Below are positions 32,198 through 45,365 of a DNA stretch of 64,000 nucleotides, piece after piece. This stretch comes from Erpobdella octoculata (lineage: Eukaryota; Annelida; Clitellata; Hirudinida; Erpobdellidae). The stretch spans positions 25,138,192-25,202,191 of the forward strand of contig OZ022244.1 in NCBI GenBank assembly GCA_963978895.1, written 5' to 3'. The notes under the pieces are model-generated. The model was not told the origin of the DNA. It saw nothing but the letters and a program-made list of their open reading frames with translations, and made no database searches. The number at the start of each line of letters is the position of its first letter. Position 1 is the stretch's first letter. Made by a program: the position numbers and the translations under genes.

Positions 32198-32728
32198 AAA
32201 GAAGAAATAGCTAATGCTATTAGAACTTTTTTTGTGAACACCTGCGATTTCTGAACTCAGACAATTGTCAATTCAAAGTGAAAATAAAGAAGTCGAACGT
32301 ACACAAGAGATGAAAACTAAGCGGGAACGGAAAACAACCGGGCGCAAAAGAGCGCGCGGGAGAAAAAGAGAGAAGAAGCAGCAACAATGCAAGTTAACAA
32401 CAAACTCATATACAACACAATAAATAAATAAATAATTGTAATTATATATTTAAACAACCATACAAATAAAAGTGTTTATATAAAAGAATTTAACAACCAA
32501 TCGTAGCAAGGACTGAGTTGCTAGATCCAATCAAATAGGACCTAATGCCGTATAGCCAATCATCTTCTCGCGAAGCCATTGTCGTATGGGTATAAATAGG
32601 AGTAACTTTTTCGTTTTTGTCATTTGATATTTTGACTCAGAGGCGTATACACTCCTGAGCGATTTGGACTAAGAAAGTGCTCTGTATCTTTCTATACACT
32701 TTTTTCTGTTAACACTTTTTAGCTTGTC

Positions 32729-33613
32729 ATGGCATATTGTATCGTGTACGTTCAACCCGTATTTATCCACAGACCTGCTGAATATTTTTACACTGGCTTT
32801 TTTCAATGTAAAACAGAGCTCAATTCAGCTGAAACTCATTGTTTCGAAGAAAATCATTTAAAATCTGCTTGCAAAAAGTCAGAGTATGTTATTGACCAGA
32901 CAGGTGTAAAATGTTACTATGACAGACATGGAAAAAAACACATCATTAAAAAGAACGCAGAAAATGAAAGCAAAAATGTTGAGGCAGTACAGATTTGCAA
33001 CCGAACTTCTCAAAAGCCAATAAACGTCAGAAAAACATTAGACTCGCCTATACCAGTGAACTTAAAAACAGTTTACGCACACAACTTGATTCAAAATACA
33101 CAACAGTTGTTAAAGGTTGTTCTCGACACAAATGCTCTGCTAGATTATTTGGCAGAGTTTGTCGAAATAATGAAAAAGGAAATATTCAATTTTGTGGTAC
33201 CAACTATGGTGACTCACGAACTAACTAATTTGGCCTGCAATGGCCGAAAACTCAAACCTGGAGAAACGTCTGAGAAAATTGAAAACTTGAAACTAAAAGC
33301 AGCTCGTGCTTGTGCTTTTTTGAAAAGTGAACCTGTATCGAAATATCCTCTTATTTCATTTTGTACTGCTAAAGGTATATTTTCATCGTTTTCCGAACAA
33401 ACTAATGATGACGACAAATCCGGTCGGGGTTCAAGTTGTAATGATGACGTGATCGTGAAATGCTGCGAAGTTCTCAAAAACAATAAGACCGATACAATGT
33501 ATCTTGTCCTGCTGACAGGTGACAAAGAAATGCGTCAAAAAGCATTGGTGAAAGGTGTCTGTTCTGAAACACCGAATACGTTTTTCAATTCTCTAAAAGC
33601 GTTAAATGTATAA
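32729..33613 (+). CDS. PIN array copy 13, intact 294 aa
   Basis: S3Y, N96K, T129K, G151E and K154N. T129K and G151E flank the first PIN strand. Shares N96K, T129K and G151E with the broken copy 28. Confidence 0.83.
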   Translation: MAYCIVYVQPVFIHRPAEYFYTGFFQCKTELNSAETHCFEENHLKSACKKSEYVIDQTGVKCYYDRHGKKHIIKKNAENESKNVEAVQICNRTSQKPINVRKTLDSPIPVNLKTVYAHNLIQNTQQLLKVVLDTNALLDYLAEFVEIMKKEIFNFVVPTMVTHELTNLACNGRKLKPGETSEKIENLKLKAARACAFLKSEPVSKYPLISFCTAKGIFSSFSEQTNDDDKSGRGSSCNDDVIVKCCEVLKNNKTDTMYLVLLTGDKEMRQKALVKGVCSETPNTFFNSLKALNV

Positions 33614-34144
33614 AAATAAGAAATAGCTAATGCTATTAGAACTTTTTTTGTGAACACCTGCGATTTCTGAACTCAGACAATTGTCAATTCAAAGTGAAAA
33701 TAAAGAAGTCGAACGTACACAAGTGATGAAAACTAAGCGGGAACGGAAAACAACCGGGCGCGAAAGAGCGCGCGGGAGAAAAAGAGAGAAGAAGCAGCAA
33801 CAATGCAAGTTAACAACAAACTCATATACAACACAATAAATAAATAAATAATTGTAATTATATATTTAAACAACCATACAAATAAAAGTGTTTATATAAA
33901 AGTATTTAACAACCAATCGTAGCAAGGACTGAGTTGCTAGATCCAATCAAATAGGACCTAATGCCGTATAGCCAATCATCTTCTCGCGAAGCCATTGTCG
34001 TATGGGTATAAATAGGAGTAACTTTTTCGTTTTTGTCATTTGATATTTTGACTCAGAGGCGTATACACTCCTGAGCGATTTGGACTAAGAAAGTGCTCTG
34101 TATCTTTCTATACACTTTTTTCTGTTAACACTTTTTAGCTTGTC

Positions 34145-34950
34145 ATGGCATCTTGTATCGTGTACGTTCAACCCGTATTTATCCACAGACCTGCTGAATA
34201 TTTTTACACTGGCTTTTTTCAATGTAAAACAGAGCTCAATTCAGCTGAAACTCATTGTTTCGAAGAAAATCATTTAAAATCTGCTTGCAAAAAGTCAGAG
34301 TATGTTATTGACCAGACAGGTGTAAAATGTTACTATGACAGACATGGAAAAAAACACATCATTAAAAAGAACGCAGAAAATGAAAGCAAAAATGTTGAGG
34401 CTGTACAGATTTGCAACCGAACTTCTCAAAACCCAATAAACGTCAGAAAAACATTAGACTCGCCTATACCAGTGAACTTAAAAACAGTTTACGCACACAA
34501 CTTGATTCAAAATACACAACAGTTGTTAACGGTTGTTCTCGACACAAATGCTCTGCTAGATTATTTGGCAGAGTTTGTCGAAATAATGAAAAAGGGAATA
34601 TTCAAATTTGTGGTACCAACTATGGTGACTCACGAACTAACTAATTTGGCCTGCAATGGCCGAAAACTCAAACCTGGAGATATCCTCTTATTTCATTTTG
34701 TACTGCTAAATGTATATTTTCATCGTTTTCCGAACAAACTAATGATGACGACAAATCCGGTCGGGGTTCAAGTTGTAATGATGACGTGATCGTGAAATGC
34801 TGCGAAGTTCTCAAAAACAATAAGACCGATACAATGTATCTTGTCCTGCTGACAGGTGACAAAGAAATGCGTCAAAAAGCATTGGTGAAAGGTGTCTGTT
34901 CTGAAACACCGAATACGTTTTTCAATTCTCTAAAAGCGTTAAATGTATAA
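34145..34950 (+). pseudogene. PIN array copy 14, 79-bp internal deletion
   Basis: The deletion joins codon 179 to about codon 206 and shifts frame, giving a 214-residue product that lacks the distal catalytic acids. The unit is 1337 bp. Microhomology at the junction is only GA/AT-level. Confidence 0.92.
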
Positions 34951-35481
34951 AAATAAGAAATAGCTAATGCTATTAGAACTTTTTTTGTGAACACCTGCGA
35001 TTTCTGAACTCAGACAATTGTCAATTCAAAGTGAAAATAAAGAAGTCGAACGTACACAAGTGATGAAAACTAAGCGGGAACGGAAAACAACCGGGCGCGA
35101 AAGAGCGCGCGGGAGAAAAAGAGAGAAGAAGCAGCAAGAATGCAAGTTAACAACAAACTCATATACAACACAATAAATAAATAAATAATTGTAATTATAT
35201 ATTTAAACAACCATTCAAATAAAAGTGTTTATATAAAAGAATTTAACAACCAATCGTAGCAAGGACTGAGTTGCTAGATCCAATCAAATAGGACCTAATG
35301 CCGTATAGCCAATCATCTTCTCGCGAAGCCATTGTCGTATGGGTATAAATAGGAGTAACTTTTTTGTTTTTGTCATTTGATATTTTGACTCAGAGGCGTA
35401 TACACTCCTGAGCGATTTGGACTAAGAAAGTGCTCTGTATCTTACTATACACTTTTTTCTGTTAACACTTTTTAGCTTGTC

Positions 35482-36366
35482 ATGGCATCTTGTATCGTGT
35501 ACGTTCAACCCGTATTTATCCACAGACCTGCTGAATATTTTTACACTGGCTTTTTTCAATGTAAAACAGAGCTCAATTCAGCTGAAACTCATTGTTTCGA
35601 AGAAAATCATTTAAAATCTGCTTTCAAAAAGTCAGAGTATGTTATTGACCAGACAGGTGTAAAATGTTACTATGACAGACATGGAAAAAAACACATCATT
35701 AAAAAGAACGCAGAAAATGAAAGCAAAAATGTTGAGGCAGTACAGATTTGCAACCGAACTTCTCAAAACCCAATAAACGTCAGAAAAACATTAGACTCGC
35801 CTATACCAGTGAACTTAAAAACAGTTTACGCACACAACTTGATTCAAAATACACAACAGTTGTTAACGGTTGTTCTCGACACAAATGCTCTGCTAGATTA
35901 TTTGGCAGAGTTTGTCGAAATAATGAAAAAGGGAATATTCAAATTTGTGGTACCAACTATGGTGACTCACGAACTAACTAATTTGGCCTGCAATGGCCGA
36001 AAACTCAAACCTGGAGAAACGTCTGAAAAAATTGAAAACTTGAAACTAAAAGCAGCTCGTGCTTGTGCTTTTTTGAAAAGTGAACCTGTATCGAAATATC
36101 CTCTTATTTCATTTTGTACTGCTAAAGGTATATTTTCATCGTTTTCCGAACAAACTAATGATGACGACAAATCCGGTCGGGGTTCAAGTTGTAATGATGA
36201 CGTGATCGTGAAATGCTGCGAAGTTCTCAAAAACAATAAGATCGATACAATGTATCTTGTCCTGCTGACAGGTGACAAAGAAATGCGTCAAAAAGCATTG
36301 GTGAAAGGTGTCTGTTCTGAAACACCGAATACGTTTTTCAATTCTCTAAAAGCGTTAAATGTATAA
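35482..36366 (+). CDS. PIN array copy 15, intact 294 aa
   Basis: C48F and T254I. The leader has the TCTTACTATAC variant seen otherwise before copy 3, and its spacer has one extra AATA repeat (unit 1420 bp). Looks like the open counterpart of copy 3. Confidence 0.86.
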   Translation: MASCIVYVQPVFIHRPAEYFYTGFFQCKTELNSAETHCFEENHLKSAFKKSEYVIDQTGVKCYYDRHGKKHIIKKNAENESKNVEAVQICNRTSQNPINVRKTLDSPIPVNLKTVYAHNLIQNTQQLLTVVLDTNALLDYLAEFVEIMKKGIFKFVVPTMVTHELTNLACNGRKLKPGETSEKIENLKLKAARACAFLKSEPVSKYPLISFCTAKGIFSSFSEQTNDDDKSGRGSSCNDDVIVKCCEVLKNNKIDTMYLVLLTGDKEMRQKALVKGVCSETPNTFFNSLKALNV

Positions 36367-36901
36367 AAATAAGAAATAGCTAATGCTATTAGAACTTTTT
36401 TTGTGAACACCTGCAATTTCTGAACTCAGACAATTGTCAATTCAAAGTGAAAATAAAGAAGTCGAACGTACACAAGTGATGAAAACTAAGCGGGAACGGA
36501 AAACAACCGGGCGCGAAAGAGCGCGCGGGAGAAAAAGAGAAAAGAAGCAGCAAGAATGCAAGTTAACAACAAACTCATATACAACACAATAAATAAATAA
36601 ATAAATAATTGTAATTATATATTTAAACAACCATTCAAATAAAAGTGTTTATATAAAAGAATTTAACAACCAATCGTAGCAAGGACTGAGTTGCTAGATC
36701 CAATCAAATAGGACCTAATGCCGTATAGCCAATCATCTTCTCGCGAAGCCATTGTCGTATGGGTATAAATAGGAGTAACTTTTTTGTTTTTGTCATTTGA
36801 TATTTTGACTCAGAGGCGTATACACTCCTGAGCGATTTGGACTAAGAAAGTGCTCTGTATCTTTCTATACACTTTTTTCTGTTAACACTTTTTAGCTTGT
36901 C

Positions 36902-37786
36902 ATGGCATCTTGTATCGTGTACGTTAAACCCGTATTTATCCACAGACCTGCTGAATATTTTTACACTGGCTTTTTTCAATGTAAAACAGAGCTCAATTCA
37001 GCTGAAACTCATTGTTTCGAAGAAAATCATTTAAAATCTGCTTGCAAAAAGTCAGAGTATGTTATTGACCAGACAGGTGTAAAATGTTACTATGACAGAC
37101 ATGGAAAAAAACACATCATTAAAAAGAACGCAGAAAATGAAAGCAAAAATGTTGAGGCAGTACAGATTTGCAACCGAACTTCTCAAAACCCAATAAACGT
37201 CAGAAAAACATTAGACTCGCCTATACCAGTGAACTTAAAAACAGTTTACGCACACAACTTGATTCAAAATACACAACAGTTGTTAACGGTTGTTCTCGAC
37301 ACAAATGCTCTGCTAGATTATTTGGCAGAGTTTGTCGAAATAATGAAAAAGGGAATATTCAAATTTGTGGTACCAACTATGGTGACTCACGAACTAACTA
37401 ATTTGGCCTGCAATGGCCGAAAACTCAAACCTGGAGAAACGTTTGAAAAAATTGAAAACTTGAAACTAAAAGCAGCTCGTGCTTGTGCTTTTTTGAAAAG
37501 TGAACCTGTATCGAAATATCCTCTTATTTCATTTTGTACTGCTAAAGGTTTATTTTCATCGTTTTCCGAACAAACTAATGATGACGACAAATCCGGTCGG
37601 GGTTCAAGTTGTAATGATGACGTGATCGTGAAATGCTGCGAAGTTCTCAAAAACAATAAGACCGATACAATGTATCTTGTCCTGCTGACAGGTGACAAAG
37701 AAATGCGTCAAAAAGCATTGGTGAAAGGTGTCTGTTCTGAAACACCGAATACGTTTTTCAATTCTCTAAAAGCGTTAAATGTATAA
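36902..37786 (+). CDS. PIN array copy 16, intact 294 aa
   Basis: Q9K, S181F and I217L; the protein is identical to copy 19. Short-spacer class. Confidence 0.86.
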   Translation: MASCIVYVKPVFIHRPAEYFYTGFFQCKTELNSAETHCFEENHLKSACKKSEYVIDQTGVKCYYDRHGKKHIIKKNAENESKNVEAVQICNRTSQNPINVRKTLDSPIPVNLKTVYAHNLIQNTQQLLTVVLDTNALLDYLAEFVEIMKKGIFKFVVPTMVTHELTNLACNGRKLKPGETFEKIENLKLKAARACAFLKSEPVSKYPLISFCTAKGLFSSFSEQTNDDDKSGRGSSCNDDVIVKCCEVLKNNKTDTMYLVLLTGDKEMRQKALVKGVCSETPNTFFNSLKALNV

Positions 37787-38306
37787 AAATAAGAAATAGC
37801 TAATGCTATTAGAACTTTTTTTGTGAACACCTGCGATTTCTGAACTCAGACAATTGTCAATTCAAAGTGAAAATAAAGAAGTCGAACGTACACAAGTGAT
37901 GAAAACTAAGCGGGAACGGAAAACAACCGGGCGCGAAAGAGCGCGCGGGAGAAAAAGAGAGAAGAAGCAGCAACAATGCAAGTTAACAACAAACACAATA
38001 AATAAATAAATAATTGTAATTATATATTTAAACAACCATACAAATAAAAGTGTTTATATAAAAGAATTTAACAACCAATCGTAGCAAGGACTGAGTTGCT
38101 AGATCCAATCAAATAGGACCTAATGCCGTATAGCCAATCATCTTCTCGCGAAGCCATTGTCGTATGGGTATAAATAGGAGTAACTTTTTCGTTTTTGTCA
38201 TTTGATATTTTGACTGAGAGGCGTATACACTTCTGAGCGATTTGGACTAAGAAAGTGCTCTGTATCTTTCTATACAATTTTTTCTGTTAACACTTTTTAG
38301 CTTGTC

Positions 38307-39191
38307 ATGGCATCTTGTATCGTGTACGTTAAACCCGTATTTATCCACAGACCTGCTGAATATTTTTACACTGGCTTTTTTCAATGTAAAACAGAGCTCA
38401 ATTCAGCTGAAACTCATTGTTTCGAAGAAAATCATTTAAAATCTGCTTGCAAAAAGTCAGAGTATGTTATTGACCAGACAGGTGTAAAATGTTACTATGA
38501 CAGACATGGAAAAAAACACATCATTAAAAAGAACGCAGAAAATGAAAGCAAAAATGTTGAGGCAGTACAGATTTGCAACCGAACTTCTCAAAACCCAATA
38601 AACGTCAGAAAAACATTAGACTCGCCTATACCAGTGAACTTAAAAACAGTTTACGCACACAACTTGATTCAAAATACACAACAGTTGTTAACGGTTGTTC
38701 TCGACACAAATGCTCTGCTAGATTATTTGGCAGAGTTTGTCGAAATAATGAAAAAGGGAATATTCAAATTTGTGGTACCAACTATGGTGACTCACGAACT
38801 AACTAATTTGGCCTGCAATGGCCGAAAACTCAAACCTGGAGAAACGTTTGAAAAAATTGAAAACTTGAAACTAAAAGCAGCTCGTGCTTGTGCTTTTTTG
38901 AAAAGTGAACCTGTATCGAAATATCCTCTTATTTCATTTTATACTGCTAAAGGTATATTTTCATCGTTTTCCGAACAAACTAATGATGACGACAAATCCG
39001 GTCGGGGTTCAAGTTGTAATGATGACGTGATCGTGAAATGCTGCGAAGTTCTCAAAAACAATAAGACCGATACAATGTATCTTGTCCTGCTGACAGGTGA
39101 CAAAGAAATGCGTCAAAAAGCATTGGTGAAAGGTGTCTGTTCTGAAACACCGAATACGTTTTTCAATTCTCTAAAAGCGTTAAATGTATAA
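38307..39191 (+). CDS. PIN array copy 17, intact 294 aa
   Basis: Q9K, S181F and C212Y. The leader palindrome is altered at both ends (CTGAG left, TTCTGAG right). Confidence 0.86.
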   Translation: MASCIVYVKPVFIHRPAEYFYTGFFQCKTELNSAETHCFEENHLKSACKKSEYVIDQTGVKCYYDRHGKKHIIKKNAENESKNVEAVQICNRTSQNPINVRKTLDSPIPVNLKTVYAHNLIQNTQQLLTVVLDTNALLDYLAEFVEIMKKGIFKFVVPTMVTHELTNLACNGRKLKPGETFEKIENLKLKAARACAFLKSEPVSKYPLISFYTAKGIFSSFSEQTNDDDKSGRGSSCNDDVIVKCCEVLKNNKTDTMYLVLLTGDKEMRQKALVKGVCSETPNTFFNSLKALNV

Positions 39192-39722
39192 AAATAAGAA
39201 ATAGCTAATGCTATTAGAACTTTTTTTGTGAACACCTGCGATTTTTGAACTCAGACAATTGTCAATTCAAAGTGAAAATAAAGAAGTCGAACGTACACAA
39301 GTGATGAAAACTAAGCGGGAACGGAAAACAACCGGGCGCGAAAGAGCGCGCGGGAGAAAAAGAGAGAAGAAGCAGCAACAATGCAAGTTAACAACAAACT
39401 TATATACAACACAATAAATAAATAAATAACTGTAATTATATATTTAAACAACCATACAAATAAAAGTGTTTATATAAAAGAATTTAACAACCAATCGTAG
39501 CAAGGACTGAGTTGCTAGATCCAATCAAATAGGACCTAATGCCGTATAGCCAATCATCTTCTCGCGAAGCCATTGTCGTATGGGTATAAATAGGAGTAAC
39601 TTTTTTGTTTTTGTCATTTGATATTTTGACTCAGAGGCGTATACACTCCTGAGCGATTTGGACTAAGAAAGTGCTCTGTATCTTTCTATACACTTTTTTC
39701 TGTTAACACTTTTTAGCTTGTC

Positions 39723-40607
39723 ATGGCATCTTGTATCGTGTACGTTAAACCCGTATTTATCCACAGACCTGCTGAATATTTTTACACTGGCTTTTTTCAA
39801 TGTAAAACAGAGCTCAATTCAGCTGAAACTCATTGTTTCGAAGAAAATCATTTAAAATCTGCTTGCAAAAAGTCAGAGTATGTTATTGACCAGACAGGTG
39901 TAAAATGTTACTATGACAGACATGGAAAAAAACACATCATTAAAAAGAACGCAGAAAATGAAAGCAAAAATGTTGAGGCAGTACAGATTTGCAACCGAAC
40001 TTCTCAAAACCCAATAAACGTCAGAAAAACATTAGACTCGCCTATACCAGTGAACTTAAAAACAGTTTACGCACACAACTTGATTCAAAATACACAACAG
40101 TTGTTAACGGTTGTTCTCGACACAAATGCTCTGCTAGATTATTTGGCAGAGTTTGTCGAAATAATGAAAAAGGGAATATTCAAATTTGTGGTACCAACTA
40201 TGGTGACTCACGAACTAACTAATTTGGCCTGCAATGGCCGAAAACTCAAACCTGGAGAAACGTTTAAAAAAATTGAAAACTTGAAACTAAAAGCAGCTCG
40301 TGCTTGTGCTTTTTTGAAAAGTGAACCTGTATCGAAATATCCTCTTATTTCCTTTTATACTGCTAAAGGTATATTTTCATCGTTTTCCGAACAAACTAAT
40401 GATGACGACAAATCCGGTCGGGGTTCAAGTTGTAATGATGACGTGATCGTGAAATGCTGCGAAGTTCTCAAAAACAATAAGATCGATACAATGTATCTTG
40501 TCCTGCTGACAGGTGACAAAGAAATGCGTCAAAAAGCATTGGTGAAAGGTGTCTGTTCTGAAACACCGAATACGTTTTTCAATTCTCTAAAAGCGTTAAA
40601 TGTATAA
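39723..40607 (+). CDS. PIN array copy 18, intact 294 aa
   Basis: Q9K, S181F, E182K, C212Y and T254I: a mosaic of the copy 17 variant (C212Y) and the copy 3/15 variant (T254I), as expected from exchange between units. Confidence 0.86.
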   Translation: MASCIVYVKPVFIHRPAEYFYTGFFQCKTELNSAETHCFEENHLKSACKKSEYVIDQTGVKCYYDRHGKKHIIKKNAENESKNVEAVQICNRTSQNPINVRKTLDSPIPVNLKTVYAHNLIQNTQQLLTVVLDTNALLDYLAEFVEIMKKGIFKFVVPTMVTHELTNLACNGRKLKPGETFKKIENLKLKAARACAFLKSEPVSKYPLISFYTAKGIFSSFSEQTNDDDKSGRGSSCNDDVIVKCCEVLKNNKIDTMYLVLLTGDKEMRQKALVKGVCSETPNTFFNSLKALNV

Positions 40608-41138
40608 AAATAAGAAATAGCTAATGCTATTAGAACTTTTTTTGTGAACACCTGCAATTTCTGAACTCAGACAATTGTCAATTCAAAGTGAAAATAAAGA
40701 AGTCGAACGTACACAAGTGATGAAAACTAAGCGGGAACGGAAAACAACCGGGCGCGAAAGAGCGCGCGGGAGAAAAAGAGAAAAGAAGCAGCAAGAATGC
40801 AAGTTAACAACAAACTCATATACAACACAATAAATAAATAAATAATTGTAATTATATATTTAAACAACCATTCAAATAAAAGTGTTTATATAAAAGAATT
40901 TAACAACCAATCGTAGCAAGGACTGAGTTGCTAGATCCAATCAAATAGGACCTAATGCCGTATAGCCAATCATCTTCTCGCGAAGCCATTGTCGTATGGG
41001 TATAAATAGGAGTAACTTTTTTGTTTTTGTCATTTGATATTTTGACTCAGAGGCGTATACACTCCTGAGCGATTTGGACTAAGAAAGTGCTCTGTATCTT
41101 TCTATACACTTTTTTCTGTTAACACTTTTTAGCTTGTC

Positions 41139-42023
41139 ATGGCATCTTGTATCGTGTACGTTAAACCCGTATTTATCCACAGACCTGCTGAATATTTTTA
41201 CACTGGCTTTTTTCAATGTAAAACAGAGCTCAATTCAGCTGAAACTCATTGTTTCGAAGAAAATCATTTAAAATCTGCTTGCAAAAAGTCAGAGTATGTT
41301 ATTGACCAGACAGGTGTAAAATGTTACTATGACAGACATGGAAAAAAACACATCATTAAAAAGAACGCAGAAAATGAAAGCAAAAATGTTGAGGCAGTAC
41401 AGATTTGCAACCGAACTTCTCAAAACCCAATAAACGTCAGAAAAACATTAGACTCGCCTATACCAGTGAACTTAAAAACAGTTTACGCACACAACTTGAT
41501 TCAAAATACACAACAGTTGTTAACGGTTGTTCTCGACACAAATGCTCTGCTAGATTATTTGGCAGAGTTTGTCGAAATAATGAAAAAGGGAATATTCAAA
41601 TTTGTGGTACCAACTATGGTGACTCACGAACTAACTAATTTGGCCTGCAATGGCCGAAAACTCAAACCTGGAGAAACGTTTGAAAAAATTGAAAACTTGA
41701 AACTAAAAGCAGCTCGTGCTTGTGCTTTTTTGAAAAGTGAACCTGTATCGAAATATCCTCTTATTTCATTTTGTACTGCTAAAGGTTTATTTTCATCGTT
41801 TTCCGAACAAACTAATGATGACGACAAATCCGGTCGGGGTTCAAGTTGTAATGATGACGTGATCGTGAAATGCTGCGAAGTTCTCAAAAACAATAAGACC
41901 GATACAATGTATCTTGTCCTGCTGACAGGTGACAAAGAAATGCGTCAAAAAGCATTGGTGAAAGGTGTCTGTTCTGAAACACCGAATACGTTTTTCAATT
42001 CTCTAAAAGCGTTAAATGTATAA
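41139..42023 (+). CDS. PIN array copy 19, intact 294 aa
   Basis: Protein identical to copy 16 (Q9K, S181F, I217L), also with the short spacer. Copies 16 and 19 are 4237 bp apart, about three units. Confidence 0.86.
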   Translation: MASCIVYVKPVFIHRPAEYFYTGFFQCKTELNSAETHCFEENHLKSACKKSEYVIDQTGVKCYYDRHGKKHIIKKNAENESKNVEAVQICNRTSQNPINVRKTLDSPIPVNLKTVYAHNLIQNTQQLLTVVLDTNALLDYLAEFVEIMKKGIFKFVVPTMVTHELTNLACNGRKLKPGETFEKIENLKLKAARACAFLKSEPVSKYPLISFCTAKGLFSSFSEQTNDDDKSGRGSSCNDDVIVKCCEVLKNNKTDTMYLVLLTGDKEMRQKALVKGVCSETPNTFFNSLKALNV

Positions 42024-42543
42024 AAATAAGAAATAGCTAATGCTATTAGAACTTTTTTTGTGAACACCTGCGATTTCTGAACTCAGACAATTGTCAATTC
42101 AAAGTGAAAATAAAGAAGTCGAACGTACACAAGTGATGAAAACTAAGCGGGAACGGAAAACAACCGGGCGCGAAAGAGCGCGCGGGAGAAAAAGAGAGAA
42201 GAAGCAGCAACAATGCAAGTTAACAACAAACACAATAAATAAATAAATAATTGTAATTATATATTTAAACAACCATACAAATAAAAGTGTTTATATAAAA
42301 GAATTTAACAACCAATCGTAGCAAGGACTGAGTTGCTAGATCCAATCAAATAGGACCTAATGCCGTATAGCCAATCATCTTCTCGCGAAGCCATTGTCGT
42401 ATGGGTATAAATAGGAGTAACTTTTTCGTTTTTGTCATTTGATATTTTGACTGAGAGGCGTATACACTCCTGAGCGATTTGGACTAAGAAAGTGCTCTGT
42501 ATCTTTCTATACAATTTTTTCTGTTAACACTTTTTAGCTTGTC

Positions 42544-43429
42544 ATGGCATCTTGTATCGTGTACGTTCAACCCGTATTTATCCACAGACCTGCTGAATAT
42601 TTTTACACTGGCTTTTTTCAATGTAAAACAGAGCTCAATTCAGCTGAAACTCATTGTTTCGAAGAAAATCATTTAAAATCTGCTTGCAAAAAGTCAGAGT
42701 ATGTTATTGACCAGACAGGTGTAAAATGTTACTATGAAAGACATGGAAAAAAACACATCATTAAAAAGAACGCAGAAAATGAAAGCAAAAATGTTGAGGC
42801 AGTACAGATTTGCAACCGAACTTCTCAAAACCCAATAAACGTCAGAAAAACATTAGACTCGCCTATACCAGTGAACTTAAAAACAGTTTACGCACACAAC
42901 TTGATTCAAAATACACAACAGTTGTTAACGGTTGTTCTCGACACAAATGCTCTGCTAGATTATTTGGCAGAGTTTGTCGAAATAATAAAAAAAGGGAATA
43001 TTCAAATTTGTGGTACCAACTATGGTGACTCACGAACTAACTAATTTGGCCTGCAATGGCCGAAAACTCAAACCTGGAGAAACGTCTGAAAAAATTGAAA
43101 ACTTGAAACTAAAAGCAGCTCGTGCTTGTGCTTTTTTGAAAAGTGAACCTGTATCGAAATATCCTCTTATTTCATTTTGTACTGCTAAAGGTTTATTTTC
43201 ATCGTTTTCCGAACAAACTAATGATGACGACAAATCCGGTCGGGGTTCAAGTTGTAATGATGACGTGATCGTGAAATGCTGCGAAGTTCTCAAAAACAAT
43301 AAGACCGATACAATGTATCTTGTCCTGCTGACAGGTGACAAAGAAATGCGTCAAAAAGCATTGGTGAAAAGTGTCTGTTCTGAAACACCGAATACGTTTT
43401 TCAATTCTCTAAAAGCGTTAAATGTATAA
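42544..43429 (+). pseudogene. PIN array copy 20, +1 frameshift inside the PIN domain
   Basis: Same extra A after codon 150 and D65E as copy 6, giving a 166-residue product. Also G276S. The leader palindrome has the CTGAG variant. Confidence 0.9.
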
Positions 43430-43949
43430 AAATAAGAAATAGCTAATGCTATTAGAACTTTTTTTGTGAACACCTGCGATTTCTGAACTCAGACAATTGT
43501 CAATTCAAAGTGAAAATAAAGAAGTCGAACGTACACAAGTGATGAAAACTAAGAGGGAACGGAAAACAACCGGGCGCGAAAGAGCGCGCGGGAGAAAAAG
43601 AGAGAAGAAGCAGCCACAATGCAAGTTAACAACAAACACAATAAATAAATAAATAATTGTAATTATATATTTAAACAACCATACAAATAAAAGTGTTTAT
43701 ATAAAAGAATTTAACAACCAATCGTAGCAAGGACTGAGTTGCTAGATCCAATCAAATAGGACCTAATGCCGTATAGCCAATCATCTTCTCGCGAAGCCAT
43801 TGTCGTATGGGTATAAATAGGAGTAACTTTTTCGTTTTTGTCATTTGATATTTTGACTGAGAGGCGTATACACTCCTGAGCGATTTGGACTAAGAAAGTG
43901 CTCTGTATCTTTCTATACAATTTTTTCTGTTAACACTTTTTAGCTTGTC

Positions 43950-44834
43950 ATGGCATCTTGTATCGTGTACGTTCAACCCGTATTTATCCACATACCTGCT
44001 GAATATTTTTACACTGGCTTTTTTCAATGTAAAACAGAGCTCAATTCAGCTGAAACTCATTGTTTCGAAGAAAATCATTTAAAATCTGCTTGCAAAAAGT
44101 CAGAGTATGTTATTGACCAGACAGGTGTAAAATGTTACTATGAAAGACATGGAAAAAAACACATCATTAAAAAGAACGCAGAAAATGAAAGCAAAAATGT
44201 TGAGGCAGTACAGATTTGCAACCGAACTTCTCAAAACCCAATAATCGTCAGAAAAACATTAGACTCGCCTATACCAGTGAACTTAAAAACAGTTTACGCA
44301 CACAACTTGATTCAAAATACACAACAGTTGTTAACGGTTGTTCTCGACACAAATGCTCTGCTAGATTATTTGGCAGAGTTTGTCGAAATAATAAAAAAAG
44401 GGAATATTCAAATTTGTGGTACCAACTATGGTGACTCACGAACTAACTAATTTGGCCTGCAATGGCCGAAAACTCAAACCTGGAGAAACGTCTGAAAAAA
44501 TTGAAAACTTGAAACTAAAAGCAGCTCGTGCTTGTGCTTTTTTGAAAAGTGAACCTGTATCGAAATATCCTCTTTTTCATTTTGTACTGCTAAAGGTTTA
44601 TTTTCATCGTTTTCCGAACAAACTAATGATGACGACAAATCCGGTCGGGGTTCAAGTTGTAATGATGACGTGATCGTGAAATGCTGCGAAGTTCTCAAAA
44701 ACAATAAGACCGATACAATGTATCTTGTCCTGCTGACAGGTGACAAAGAAATGCGTCAAAAAGCATTGGTGAAAGGTGTCTGTTCTGAAACACCGAATAC
44801 GTTTTTCAATTCTCTAAAAGCGTTAAATGTATAA
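43950..44834 (+). pseudogene. PIN array copy 21, two compensating-size frameshifts
   Basis: Extra A after codon 150 (as copies 6 and 20) plus a 1-bp loss near codon 209. Length is back to 885 nt, but the frame between the lesions is wrong and lacks E164. Also R15I and N99I. Confidence 0.9.
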
Positions 44835-45365
44835 AAATAAGAAATAGCTAATGCTATTAGAACTTTTTTTGTGAACACCTGCGATTTCTGAACTCAGACA
44901 ATTGTCAATTCAAAGTGAAAATAAAGAAGTCGAACGTACACAAGTGATGAAAACTAAGCGGGAACGGAAAACAACCGGGCGCGAAAGAGCGCGCGGGAGA
45001 AAAAGAGAGAAGAAGCAGCAACAATGCAAGTTAACAACAAACTTATATACAACACAATAAATAAATAAATAACTGTAATTATATATTTAAACAACCATAC
45101 AAATAAAAGTGTTTATATAAAAGAATTTAACAACCAATCGTAGCAAGGACTGAGTTGCTAGATCCAATCAAATAGGACCTAATGCCGTATAGCCAATCAT
45201 CTTCTCGCGAAGCCATTGTCGTATGGGTATAAATAGGAGTAACTTTTTCGTTTTTGTCATTTGATATTTTGACTCAGAGGCGTATACACTCCTGAGCGAT
45301 TTGGACTAAGAAAGTGCTCTGTATCTTTCTATACACTTTTTTCTGTTAACACTTATTAGCTTGTC